Assembly (NCBI GenBank): GCA_001447805.1
Contig: CP013099.1
Coordinates: 868,001-932,000, forward strand
DNA: 64,000 nucleotides
Origin: Candidatus Tenderia electrophaga
Lineage (GTDB): Bacteria > Pseudomonadota > Gammaproteobacteria > Tenderiales > Tenderiaceae
Direction: 5' to 3'
Part shown: one piece after another, positions 33,384 through 42,043 of the stretch
Position numbering within the stretch: position 1 is the first letter of the stretch
Layout: each line of letters begins with the position of its first letter
Translations under genes and position numbers: made by a program
The notes under the pieces: generated by a model
What the model was told of the DNA's origin: nothing
Seen by the model: only the letters and a program-made list of their open reading frames with translations
Database searches by the model: none

Positions 33384-35105
33384 ATGTTTCGTCCGGTCCT
33401 CCTGCTATTGGCACTGCTGCTATTAAGCGGCTGTGATCCCGTTTCTATGGCCGACGACAGTCCCTCGCCGGTGGGCCTGGCGCAGCCTTTTCCGGTGGTG
33501 GGCGATCCCGACAAGGGCCGCCAGGTGGCCGGGCAATGCGCCGACTGCCACGGTCTGGACGGTGTCAAGGCCGCCAGCGGTGCGCCGTTTATCGCCGGTT
33601 TGAAACAGCCCTATTTGGTACGCTCCCTGTTGGCCTATGGCAACGGTGCCCGCTCGCATGAAGGCATGAAACAGGTCAGCGAGGATCTCAACCCCATCAC
33701 CCTGGCCGACGTCACCGCTTACTATGCCGGTTTGGACACCCCCTGGCGCGGCGCGGTGGCCGGGCAGGCATCCAAGGCCGTACTCAAGGACGCCCAGGCG
33801 CGCCGCGCCGCCCGACACATCGTCGATGCCTGTCGTTCCTGCCACAGCCAGACCGACCGTTTTCAGCGCGAGCAGGCCATACCCAGCATCGACGGCATGG
33901 CGGTGGAATATTTCGTGCCGGCCTTGAAGAGTTATGTCAGCGGTGAACGCCACAACGAGATCATGGCCCAGTTCAAGGGCAGTTTGAGCGAGCAGGACAT
34001 CTACAACCTGGCCGCCTACTTCGCTGCGCGCAAACCGCAAAAGGCACCTCCCATGGGGGACGGCGACGCGGCCCGGGGCAAACTCGCCGCGCGTGCCTGC
34101 GCCGGTTGTCACGGTTATGACGGCAATAGCCTGAATCCGCACATCCCCAACCTGGCCGGGCAGTCGGCGCGCTACCTGGTCAAGGCCATCAAGGACTATC
34201 GCGACGGCGTGCGTGAATCGCTGTTGATGCGTGCCCCGGTGCGGGGGCTGGGTGACCGCGCCATCGCCGATCTGGCCGCCTACTACAGCCGACAGACGCC
34301 GCAGTCGCCCCTGCACGCGGATATTTCCTCTCCCAGGGCCTTCGATCCTCTGGCCGACGGCGAGCGCATCGCCGCCTCCTGTAATAGCTGTCATGGCCCC
34401 GGGGGTAACAGCGAAACACCGGGCGTGCCCAATCTTACCGGCCAGCATGTGAAATATCTCAGCCGCGCCACTCAGGCCTATCAACAAGGGCGCCGCGAGC
34501 ATGCCGCCATGCAAGAGATCGTCTCCTTTTTCAGCGACACCGATATTGAAAAGGCGGCCTATTGGTATGCGGTACAGACACCGCACAGCAGTCGCCGGCC
34601 GGGCCAGGGTGACCCCGCCCGCGGCGAGACCCTGAGCGACGCCTGCAGCAGTTGCCACGGCGAGGCCGGCATCAGCCCCGATCCGGCTACCACCCCCAGC
34701 TTGGCGGGGCAGGACGGCGCCTATTTGATCCAGGCGACGCGGGCCTATGCCGATGGCGGACGTGCGCACGAAGGCATGCGTGAAGTCGCCCAGCAGCTGA
34801 CGGATCAGGACCTGCGTGATCTGGCCGCCTATTACGCCCTGCAGACGCCGCGACAGGTCAAAACCTATCTCCCCGATAATCCCCAGCAGCTGGTCGAGCA
34901 GCGCTGCAGCCGTTGTCACGGCGAGCGCGGCTACAGCGAGCAACCGGGTGTACCGCGTCTGGCCGGACAGCTGGAGCCCTACCTGGTGCAGGCGATGAAG
35001 GAGTATCAACAGGGCATACGCAAGGACTCCGCCATGGTGGCCATGGCCGATGTCCTCAGTCTGCTCGAAATCAAGGCCATCGCCGCCTACTATGCCAAGC
35101 AGTAG
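33384..35105 (+). CDS. Six-haem lipoprotein made of tandem class I cytochrome c domains
   Basis: 573 residues. Signal peptide with lipobox LSGC (C17). Six CxxCH motifs lie at C52-H56, C150-H154, C239-H243, C333-H337, C421-H425 and C508-H512, spaced 84-98 residues. Each domain ends in a run like DLAAYYA, and each has a candidate axial Met (M95, M194, M282, M376, M465, M551 or M554). Domains resemble cytochrome c4/c553 units repeated six times. Likely anchored to a membrane on the periplasmic face and passing electrons along the chain. It follows the membrane cytochrome by 17 bases. Partner oxidoreductase unknown. Confidence 0.85.
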   Translation: MFRPVLLLLALLLLSGCDPVSMADDSPSPVGLAQPFPVVGDPDKGRQVAGQCADCHGLDGVKAASGAPFIAGLKQPYLVRSLLAYGNGARSHEGMKQVSEDLNPITLADVTAYYAGLDTPWRGAVAGQASKAVLKDAQARRAARHIVDACRSCHSQTDRFQREQAIPSIDGMAVEYFVPALKSYVSGERHNEIMAQFKGSLSEQDIYNLAAYFAARKPQKAPPMGDGDAARGKLAARACAGCHGYDGNSLNPHIPNLAGQSARYLVKAIKDYRDGVRESLLMRAPVRGLGDRAIADLAAYYSRQTPQSPLHADISSPRAFDPLADGERIAASCNSCHGPGGNSETPGVPNLTGQHVKYLSRATQAYQQGRREHAAMQEIVSFFSDTDIEKAAYWYAVQTPHSSRRPGQGDPARGETLSDACSSCHGEAGISPDPATTPSLAGQDGAYLIQATRAYADGGRAHEGMREVAQQLTDQDLRDLAAYYALQTPRQVKTYLPDNPQQLVEQRCSRCHGERGYSEQPGVPRLAGQLEPYLVQAMKEYQQGIRKDSAMVAMADVLSLLEIKAIAAYYAKQ

Positions 35106-35338
35106 TCCACGCCGCTGAGGCAAGCGGGGTATTGTTTCCTGGTTGTATGCCAGGGTGAACCAGTCCTGAAAATTTTTTAATGATTGTGCTGCCGGGCGTC
35201 CATAAACGCGCTAGAATAGACCTGTAATCCATGCGGGTATTCGCGAAAGGCTTGGTGAGCGAATAAATCATTGACCTTGCGCGCCGTCCGCATCGATACC
35301 CGCCTACAAGCGGGTGCAAACCTGTTCAAGAGGCTAGG

Positions 35339-35959
35339 ATGATGAAAACAACGCTGCTGATACTGCTCACCGCACTATTTGGGGTAAACGGAATTGCCAC
35401 CGCAGTCGAGGACGAGGGCTCCATTCAACGCGGCCAGGCCAAGGCCTTTTATTGTACCGGTTGTCACGGCTACAACGGCATGGGGGTAGGGGCCGCGCCG
35501 CCGCTGGCGGGCCAGGATAAAGCCGATCTGCTCGCCAAACTGAAGGCCTTTAAGCAGAAGAAATCCTCACTCATGGGGCTGCAGCTGGCCAGGTTCGAGG
35601 AGAACGACCTGAAGGATCTGGCCGCCTATTTTTCCTCGCTCAAGTCGACGCCGCCGGGGCAGGCCAGTTATGAACGGGATATCGAGCCTATTATCCAGTG
35701 GCGTTGTATCACCTGCCACAGCGCCGGTGGCGAAGGCGCGCGCAAAAGCGGTTTGGATCTGAGTAGCTACCAGGCGTTAATGGAGGGTACCAAGGAGGAT
35801 GGCGAGCTGATCGTGCCCGGTTCTCCGGAAACCAGCAGTTTCATGGTGATGGTGACACGCAAGGATCATCTGAGAATGCCGTTTGGGGCGCCGCCGCTGG
35901 CGGACGACGAGATCCGCGTGCTCAGAACCTGGATCGAGCAGGGCGCCAAAAACAATTGA
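35339..35959 (+). CDS. Periplasmic dihaem cytochrome c (class I plus PSCyt1-like domain)
   Basis: 206 residues with signal peptide ending around ATA. First domain: CTGCH (C39-H43), Met at about 79, and a DLAAYFSSL helix. Second domain: DIEPIIQWRCITCH (C123-H127), ...KSGLDLSSYQALMEG, ...LRMPFGAPPLADDEIRVLRTWIEQGA, the pattern of the planctomycete-type cytochrome c domain. Two ATGs in tandem at 35339; GAGGCTAGG lies just upstream. A 233-base gap from the six-haem gene suggests its own promoter. Confidence 0.82.
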   Translation: MMKTTLLILLTALFGVNGIATAVEDEGSIQRGQAKAFYCTGCHGYNGMGVGAAPPLAGQDKADLLAKLKAFKQKKSSLMGLQLARFEENDLKDLAAYFSSLKSTPPGQASYERDIEPIIQWRCITCHSAGGEGARKSGLDLSSYQALMEGTKEDGELIVPGSPETSSFMVMVTRKDHLRMPFGAPPLADDEIRVLRTWIEQGAKNN

Positions 35960-35981
35960 GCGGGATCGCTGTAATGGAAGA

Positions 35982-36005
35982 AGGGGGCGGGTCAGCCCCC
36001 TCTTT
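35982..36005 (+). terminator. Terminator after the dihaem cytochrome gene
   Basis: Stem GGGGGC/GCCCCC (35983-35988 with 35995-36000), loop GGGTCA, then TCTTT. It sits 23 bases after the cytochrome stop. It also lies just downstream of the small minus-strand gene at 36009. Confidence 0.7.
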
Positions 36006-36008
36006 CAG

Positions 36009-36089
36009 CTACAGCAGAAACGCGAGAATCAGAATCAGTAGTAGCAACGTCGAAATGGTTTGCCAGATCTGTGCCGATGAGTCATTCAT
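36009..36089 (-). CDS. Small single-span membrane protein (26 residues)
   Basis: Encodes MNDSSAQIWQTISTLLLLIL followed by ILAFLL: a short polar head and one hydrophobic helix. A perfect AGGAGG lies seven bases before the ATG (36096-36102 on the + strand read in reverse). Too short for database families to be safe. Together with the 28- and 37-residue peptides nearby it forms a cluster of tiny membrane proteins; role unknown. Confidence 0.6.
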   Translation of the reverse strand: MNDSSAQIWQTISTLLLLILILAFLL

Positions 36090-36231
36090 TCGGGAACCCT
36101 CCTAAAAGTCTGCATGGACGGAATCGTCCCTGAACTTGGGGTCAGGTCCTTCTGGATGACAAGGTCATAATAACAATATCGTAACAATCGCGCCCACACT
36201 TGATCGGGCCCTGCCCGGTGGGGGCCGGCAA

Positions 36232-36263
36232 CAAAAAAGGCGGACCGCCGAAACGGGTCCGCC
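36232..36263 (-). terminator. Terminator for the 28-residue membrane peptide gene
   Basis: 8-bp stem GGCGGACC/GGTCCGCC (36239-36246 with 36256-36263), with a run of A before it on the + strand, giving a U tract on the minus-strand transcript. It lies 31 bases downstream of the small gene at 36294. Confidence 0.7.
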
Positions 36264-36293
36264 CTGGGCGACTTTATGTCATTGGTGTGAGCG

Positions 36294-36380
36294 CTAAATA
36301 ATAAAAAAGATGACCAGTAGACTCACAAGAATTGCCGCTGAAGCGATTTCAACGGTGTCGAATGAAGATGATGTGCTCAT
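36294..36380 (-). CDS. Small single-span membrane protein (28 residues)
   Basis: Encodes MSTSSSFDTVEIASAAILVS then LLVIFFII: a Ser-rich head and one C-terminal hydrophobic helix. AGGGG lies eight bases before the ATG, and a hairpin terminator follows its stop, which supports a real transcription unit. Family unknown. Confidence 0.55.
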   Translation of the reverse strand: MSTSSSFDTVEIASAAILVSLLVIFFII

Positions 36381-36583
36381 AGTCGTATCCCCTGTCCCCG
36401 AGAACGTGTCTGCGGATGTCCGCTGCCCTTCCGTAAAAAATAATAGATGAGTAATGCGCCCAATAAAACCACGATAAAAGAAAGATAATGGGCGCGTGAT
36501 CGATTTGTGAGTTTTGCGTGACAGTGTGGTGAGTCGTTGCCGCTGTAATGGACACGCTGAACCCGATCAATCAGGAGAAACCT

Positions 36584-36772
36584 ATGAACAGCAAATCAAT
36601 CAAGTTTTACACCGTTCCCGTCATGTTCGCCGCCGCCCTGGCGCTGGGTGCCTGCAGTGCTGATCCCATGATGTCGGACGACGGCATGGATAAGGGTATG
36701 GACACTCAGATGGATGACACTATGCAGGGCATGGACGGGACCATGGACGACAGCATGGATTCGAGCATGTAA
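36584..36772 (+). CDS. Small Met/Asp-rich lipoprotein
   Basis: 62 residues from ATG 36584, with AGGAG six bases upstream; an in-frame upstream ATG at 36548 lacks this and is not used. Signal peptide and lipobox LGAC (C24). The mature 38 residues after the cysteine hold 10 Met and 11 Asp in irregular GMD/TMDD repeats. Met-rich, acidic periplasmic peptides can bind Cu(I) or Ag(I), but there is no direct evidence of that here. Neighbours are cytochromes and tiny membrane proteins. Confidence 0.7.
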   Translation: MNSKSIKFYTVPVMFAAALALGACSADPMMSDDGMDKGMDTQMDDTMQGMDGTMDDSMDSSM

Positions 36773-36821
36773 GCTTGACCAGCGGGGTGGGCCGTCATGG
36801 GGCCACCCCGCCTTAAGCGCT

Positions 36822-36935
36822 TCAGGAACGCTCGTCCCGCCTGGCTTTGTTGAGACGATGATCGGCGGCGGCGATGAACAGGACCAGTGACACCAGTCCG
36901 ACCAGTGATGCGATTTGAATATATGCCCATTCCAT
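36822..36935 (-). CDS. Small single-span membrane protein (37 residues)
   Basis: Encodes MEWAYIQIASLVGLVSLVLF then IAAADHRLNKARRDERS: an N-terminal hydrophobic helix and a basic, charged tail. AAAGGAG sits eight bases before the ATG. The same frame stays open upstream to 37433, but only this start has a ribosome binding site and the upstream part overlaps purL. A 9-bp hairpin (36782-36811) separates it from the lipoprotein gene that converges on it. Confidence 0.6.
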   Translation of the reverse strand: MEWAYIQIASLVGLVSLVLFIAAADHRLNKARRDERS

Positions 36936-37180
36936 TGTGATAACTCCTTTGCGGTTAGTCGTGCAAGCTCGGGAGACATGCATTGAATTCCTGAGCTTTT
37001 CAGTCAAATAGCCTTTAGGTTTGTAAGGCCATTCCAGTGAGTGTTTCGACCGCGTTGGTACTTTCATTAGCCCTATAGGCACGTTTTTCACCCAGCGATT
37101 CTCACCGCTTAGCAATTCGCCCCAACCCACTGAATCAAGTAAAATAGCTCGCTCTCTCACTCTCAGATTCAGGAACGGTG

Positions 37181-40100
37181 ATGCTCCAACTGCGCGGTAA
37201 TCCAGCTTTATCCCCCTTTCGGCTGCAAAAACTGACCGACGCCATTCAGGCTCGCGTGCCGGCGGTGAGGCATGTTTATGCCGAATTCGTCCATTTCGCT
37301 GATCTGGAGCAGCGCCTGAGCAGTGCCGAAGAGCGCCTGCTTGAGCGCCTGCTGAGCTACGGGCCCACGCTGGCAGTCGAGCCGCCGCAGGGCGCGCTGC
37401 TGGTGGTGGTGCCGCGTCCCGGCACCATCTCACCCTGGTCCTCCAAGGCCACCGATATCGCCCGCAACTGCGGTCTGAGCAGTATCAATCGTCTCGAGCG
37501 CGGCAGTGCCTATTACATTCAGAAGGGCGACGGCGCGGCGCTGACTGACGCCGAACAGGCCGCTATCCTGCCGTTGATCCACGATCGTATGACCGAGGTG
37601 GTGTTTCCCTGTCTGGAGGAGGCCGAGGGGCTGTTCCAACACGAAGCGCCGCGCCCGCTGCGCAGCGTCGACATCCTGGGCGGCGGCCGTGACGCCCTGG
37701 CCGTGGCCAATCGCGACTGGGGCCTGGCCCTGGCCGCGGACGAGATCGACTACCTGGTGGAGAATTTCACCGCGCTGGGGCGCAACCCCAACGACATCGA
37801 GCTGATGATGTTCGCCCAGGCCAACTCGGAGCACTGCCGCCACAAGATCTTCAATGCCGACTGGATTATTGACGGTGATAGCAAGGACAAGTCGCTGTTC
37901 AAGATGATCCGCAACACCCATGAGCGGCACCCCGAGGGCATCCTGTCGGCCTATTCCGACAACTCGGCGGTGATCGAGGGCCAGCATGCCGGGCGTTTCT
38001 ACCCCGATCCCGCGACCGGTACATACGCCTATCACCCGCAGGACACCGCCATCCTGATGAAGGTGGAGACCCACAACCATCCCACCGCCATCTCGCCCTT
38101 TCCCGGCGCGGCCACCGGCGCCGGCGGCGAGATCCGCGACGAGGGCGCCACCGGGCGCGGCTCCAAGCCCAAGGCCGGGCTGTGCGGCTTTTCCGTCTCC
38201 AATCTGCGCATTCCCGGCTTTGAACAGCCCTGGGAGACGGATCATGGCAAGCCGGGCCGCATCGTCTCGGCGCTGGACATTATGATCGATGGCCCCTTGG
38301 GCGCCGCCGCCTTCAACAATGAATTCGGCCGCCCCAACATCAACGGCTATTTCCGTACCTTCGAGGAGCTCGTCCCCGGGCCGAATGGCGCCGAGCTGCG
38401 CGGCTATCACAAACCCATCATGCTGGCGGGCGGCCTGGGCAATATCCGCCCCGAACACGTGGAGAAGCAGCGCATTCCCCCCGGCGCCCAACTGGTGGTG
38501 CTGGGCGGCCCGGCGATGCTGATCGGCCTGGGCGGCGGTGCGGCCTCATCCATGGCCACCGGCGCCAGCGCCGAGGATCTGGACTTCGCCTCGGTGCAGC
38601 GCGGCAACCCCGAAATCGAGCGCCGCTGCCAGGAGGTGATCGACCGCTGCTGGCAGCTGGGCGACGCCAACCCCATCATCTCCATCCATGACGTGGGTGC
38701 CGGCGGGCTCTCCAACGCCATGCCCGAGTTGGTCAACGACGCCGGTCGCGGCGCCCGTTTCGAACTGCGCGCCGTGCCCAACGATGAGCCCGGCATGACG
38801 CCCATGGAGATCTGGTGCAATGAGGCCCAGGAGCGTTACGTCCTGGCCATCGCGCCCGAAGACATGGAACACTTCGCCGCCCTGTGCGAGCGCGAGCGTG
38901 CGCCCTTCGCCGTCATCGGCGAGGCCACCGAGGCGCGGCAGCTGATCGTCGGCGACGGCCATTTCGACAACACTCCGGTGGACATGCCCATGGAGGTGCT
39001 GCTGGGCAAGCCCCCCAAGATGCTGCGCCAGGCCCATCACAAGCCCTTTCACAAGCCCGACTTCGACACCGCCGGGATTGATATCAAAGACGCCGCCTAC
39101 CGCGTGCTGCGCCTGCCTGCGGTGGCGAGTAAAAGTTTTTTGATCACCATTGGCGACCGTACGGTTACCGGCCTGGTGGCGCGCGACCAGTTCGTCGGCC
39201 CCTGGCAGGTGCCGGTGGCCGATGTGGCCGTCACCGCCACCAGCTTCGACGGCTACCGCGGCGAGGCCATGGCCATGGGCGAGCGTACGCCCATCGCCCT
39301 GGTGGACCACGCCGCCGCGGCGCGCATGGCGGTAGGCGAGGCGCTCACCAACCTGGCGGCGGCCGACATCATCGAGCTCGGCCGGGTGGTGCTGTCGGCC
39401 AACTGGATGGCCCCGGCGGGTCATCCGGGCGAGGACGCCGGGCTCTACGAGGCGGTCAAGGCGGTGGGCATGGAGCTGTGCCCGGCGCTGGGCATCGCCA
39501 TCCCGGTGGGCAAGGATTCCATGTCCATGAAGACGGTGTGGAGCGAGGACGGCGTGCAGAAGAGCGTCACCGCGCCCATGTCGCTGATCATCTCCGCCTT
39601 CGCCCCGGTGGGCGACATCCGCCAGACCCTGACCCCGGAATTGCGCCGCGACCAGGGCGATTCCGACCTGATCCTGATCGACCTGGGCAAGGGCCGCAAG
39701 CGCTTGGCAGGCTCCTGCCTGGCGCAGGTCTACAAACAGGTGGGTCACCATGCCCCGGACGTGGACGACGCCGGCACGCTGAAGGATTTTTTCAATACCA
39801 TCCAGAATCTGAACCAGCTGGGAATGCTGCTGGCCTATCACGACCGTTCCGACGGCGGCCTGTTCGCTACCATTGCCGAAATGGCCTTCGCCGGTCATAC
39901 CGGTGTCACGGTGCAACTGGACGACTTGGGCGATGACCACGCCGCCGCCCTGTTCAACGAGGAGCTGGGGGCGGTGATCCAGGTGCGCCACAGTGACAGC
40001 GACGTGGTGATGCAGGTGCTGCACGCTGCCGGACTGGCTCAGCACAGCCACCTGATCGGTCAGTTGAACGACAGGGACGTGGTCGAGTTTACCTTCGAGC

Positions 40101-41080
40101 ACCGGCCTGTGCTGAGTGAATCGCGCATCGATCTGCAGCGCGCCTGGAGCGAGACCAGCTACCGCATTCAGGCGCTGCGCGACAACTCGGATTGCGCCCG
40201 GCAGGAATTCGATCGGCTGCTGGATGGCGACGATCCGGGCATCCACCCCCATCTCAGCTTCGACCAGGCGGAAGACGTGGCCGCGCCCTTCATCCACAGC
40301 GGCGTGCGCCCGCGCATGGCGGTGCTGCGCGAGCAGGGGGTCAACGGCCAAGTGGAGATGGCGGCGGCCTTCGAGCGCGCCGGGTTCGACAGTGTCGATG
40401 TGCACATGAGCGACATCATTGCCGGGCGCGTCTCGCTCAAGGATTTTAAGGGCCTGGCGGCCTGCGGCGGTTTCTCCTACGGCGATGTGCTGGGCGCCGG
40501 CGAGGGTTGGGCCAAGTCGATCCTGTTCAACGCCCGCGCCCGCGATGAATTTCAAACCTTCTTCGAGCGCCGCGACAGCGTCGGCCTGGGTGTCTGCAAC
40601 GGCTGCCAGATGATGTCCAATCTGCGCGAGTTGATTCCCGGCGCTGAACTCTGGCCCCACTTCGTGCGCAATACCTCGGAACAGTTCGAGGCGCGTTTCT
40701 CGCTGGTGGAAGTGCTCGAGTCGCCGTCCGTCTTTTTGCAGGGCATGGCGGGCTCGCGCATCCCCGTCGCCGTGGCCCATGGCGAGGGCCGCGCCGAATT
40801 CGGCAGCGCCGCCGGTGCGCAGCAGGCCCTGGACGCGGGTATTGTCGGACTACGTTATGTCGATAATTACGGCAAGGCCAGCGAGGCCTATCCCGCCAAT
40901 CCCAACGGTTCGCCGTTAGGCATCACCGGCCTGAGCAGCGTAGACGGGCGTTTCACCATCATGATGCCCCATCCGGAACGGGTCTTCCGTGCCGTGCAGT
41001 ATTCCTCCCGGCCGCATGACTGGGCCGAGGCCGGCCCATGGTTGCGTATGTTCCGCAATGCGCGGCTGTGGCTGGAGTAA
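37181..41080 (+). CDS. purL: Phosphoribosylformylglycinamidine synthase
   Basis: Large single-chain FGAM synthase of purine synthesis, typical of gammaproteobacteria; 1299 residues. N-terminal domain, then FGAM domains ([49 protein letters not shown]), and a C-terminal glutamine amidotransferase with [21 protein letters not shown], the catalytic cysteine in [13 protein letters not shown], and [13 protein letters not shown] 37181 has AGGAAC upstream (GTG 37178 also in frame). Monocistronic by spacing. Confidence 0.98.
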   Translation: MLQLRGNPALSPFRLQKLTDAIQARVPAVRHVYAEFVHFADLEQRLSSAEERLLERLLSYGPTLAVEPPQGALLVVVPRPGTISPWSSKATDIARNCGLSSINRLERGSAYYIQKGDGAALTDAEQAAILPLIHDRMTEVVFPCLEEAEGLFQHEAPRPLRSVDILGGGRDALAVANRDWGLALAADEIDYLVENFTALGRNPNDIELMMFAQANSEHCRHKIFNADWIIDGDSKDKSLFKMIRNTHERHPEGILSAYSDNSAVIEGQHAGRFYPDPATGTYAYHPQDTAILMKVETHNHPTAISPFPGAATGAGGEIRDEGATGRGSKPKAGLCGFSVSNLRIPGFEQPWETDHGKPGRIVSALDIMIDGPLGAAAFNNEFGRPNINGYFRTFEELVPGPNGAELRGYHKPIMLAGGLGNIRPEHVEKQRIPPGAQLVVLGGPAMLIGLGGGAASSMATGASAEDLDFASVQRGNPEIERRCQEVIDRCWQLGDANPIISIHDVGAGGLSNAMPELVNDAGRGARFELRAVPNDEPGMTPMEIWCNEAQERYVLAIAPEDMEHFAALCERERAPFAVIGEATEARQLIVGDGHFDNTPVDMPMEVLLGKPPKMLRQAHHKPFHKPDFDTAGIDIKDAAYRVLRLPAVASKSFLITIGDRTVTGLVARDQFVGPWQVPVADVAVTATSFDGYRGEAMAMGERTPIALVDHAAAARMAVGEALTNLAAADIIELGRVVLSANWMAPAGHPGEDAGLYEAVKAVGMELCPALGIAIPVGKDSMSMKTVWSEDGVQKSVTAPMSLIISAFAPVGDIRQTLTPELRRDQGDSDLILIDLGKGRKRLAGSCLAQVYKQVGHHAPDVDDAGTLKDFFNTIQNLNQLGMLLAYHDRSDGGLFATIAEMAFAGHTGVTVQLDDLGDDHAAALFNEELGAVIQVRHSDSDVVMQVLHAAGLAQHSHLIGQLNDRDVVEFTFEHRPVLSESRIDLQRAWSETSYRIQALRDNSDCARQEFDRLLDGDDPGIHPHLSFDQAEDVAAPFIHSGVRPRMAVLREQGVNGQVEMAAAFERAGFDSVDVHMSDIIAGRVSLKDFKGLAACGGFSYGDVLGAGEGWAKSILFNARARDEFQTFFERRDSVGLGVCNGCQMMSNLRELIPGAELWPHFVRNTSEQFEARFSLVEVLESPSVFLQGMAGSRIPVAVAHGEGRAEFGSAAGAQQALDAGIVGLRYVDNYGKASEAYPANPNGSPLGITGLSSVDGRFTIMMPHPERVFRAVQYSSRPHDWAEAGPWLRMFRNARLWLE

Positions 41081-41101
41081 AAAACCAATTGGCAGGTCAA
41101 A

Positions 41102-42043
41102 ATGATCATGAAACTATCGATTAACAATATTCTAGCCTTCTTGTTTCCGTTGCTGGTGGCGCTGTTGCTGACCGGTTTTATTCCGCAAGGGGCGCGCCTG
41201 GATGAGCGTTTGCAGTTGGAACGGCTTAAAGTCTCTTCGGCCAGCGAATTGGAGGCGGCCTTTGACCGGCTGGGCTACCACTGGCCACCGCAGGGCAAGG
41301 TGCCGCCGGTGGAGGTGTCGACCCTGCCCGCCGATCTCGGCAAGATCCAGGATGTGGACAGGAAGAAGTCGCTGTTCTTTCGCGCCCTGTTGCCCATCGT
41401 GCTGGCGGAAAACGAAAAGCTACGCGAACTGCGCGGCCAAGTTGTCGAGTTGTTGGACACGGGCGTGAGACATTTGGATGACAGTCAGCGCGCCTGGCTG
41501 CAGGCCATTGCCCACCAGTACAAGATCAAGCATGACATCAAGAGCGCGCGCGCCCAGCATTTGTTGCTGCGCCGCGTTGATGTGGTGCCGCCGGCGCTGG
41601 TGCTGGCCCAGGCCGCTAATGAGAGCGCCTGGGGCACGTCGCGTTTTTCCCGCCTGGGCAATAATCTCTTCGGTCAATGGACCTATCGCGAGGCGGAGGG
41701 CATCGTGCCCCTGGGCCGTCCCGAGGGCGCCAGTTATGCGGTGCGTTCGTTTCCGTCCATCGATGCCTCGGTGCGCGCCTATCTGCGCAATCTCAACACC
41801 AATCCGGCGTATCAATCCTTGCGCGTGATGCGCGCCCAAATGCGCGATGCGGGTGGAGCCCTGGATGCCGTGGCGCTGGCCACCGGGCTGGAGGCCTATT
41901 CCGCCCGCGGTCAGGCGTATATCGATGAGCTGCAGCTGATGATGCGCGGTAACCGCTTGGTGAGCCTGCTGGACGCCGTTGAGCTGGATCGTTCCACTGC
42001 GGCCTTCAGTCAGTCCCGCCAGGGCGAATCCACGGCTGGCTGA
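41102..42043 (+). CDS. Bax-like glucosaminidase domain protein
   Basis: 313 residues: one N-terminal membrane/signal segment (ILAFLFPLLVALLLTGF), a charged linker, then a glucosaminidase domain with the catalytic glutamate in QAANESAWGTSRFSRLGNNLFGQW and the RSFPSIDASVRAYLRNLNTNPAYQSLR block, as in E. coli Bax. Probably cleaves peptidoglycan glycan strands in the periplasm. Its 3' end overlaps the convergent deacetylase gene by 38 bases. Confidence 0.88.
   Translation: MIMKLSINNILAFLFPLLVALLLTGFIPQGARLDERLQLERLKVSSASELEAAFDRLGYHWPPQGKVPPVEVSTLPADLGKIQDVDRKKSLFFRALLPIVLAENEKLRELRGQVVELLDTGVRHLDDSQRAWLQAIAHQYKIKHDIKSARAQHLLLRRVDVVPPALVLAQAANESAWGTSRFSRLGNNLFGQWTYREAEGIVPLGRPEGASYAVRSFPSIDASVRAYLRNLNTNPAYQSLRVMRAQMRDAGGALDAVALATGLEAYSARGQAYIDELQLMMRGNRLVSLLDAVELDRSTAAFSQSRQGESTAG

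Noticed and set aside
36377-36472. Minus-strand 31-residue hydrophobic frame (GTG start) whose stop overlaps the ATG of the 28-residue peptide gene
   Set aside because: Attractive because of the ATGA coupling and a hydrophobic helix, but the GTG has no ribosome binding site and no ATG is in frame. Worth revisiting only with translation data.
36782-36811. 9-bp hairpin between the Met/Asp-rich lipoprotein and the 37-residue peptide as an intrinsic terminator
   Set aside because: The stem is strong, but no U tract follows on either strand, so it is not called as a terminator.
36822-37433. 203-residue minus-strand open frame covering the 37-residue peptide
   Set aside because: The upstream part overlaps the start of purL, has shadow-type composition and no ribosome binding site. 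Only the 36935 start has one.
38546-40780. 744-residue open frame antisense to purL
   Set aside because: A mirror of codon bias in the GC-rich purL gene; composition (His/Asp/Gln-rich) and lack of motifs mark it as a shadow. The same applies to long antisense frames in rpoC, fusA, the six-haem gene and the PilB-like gene.
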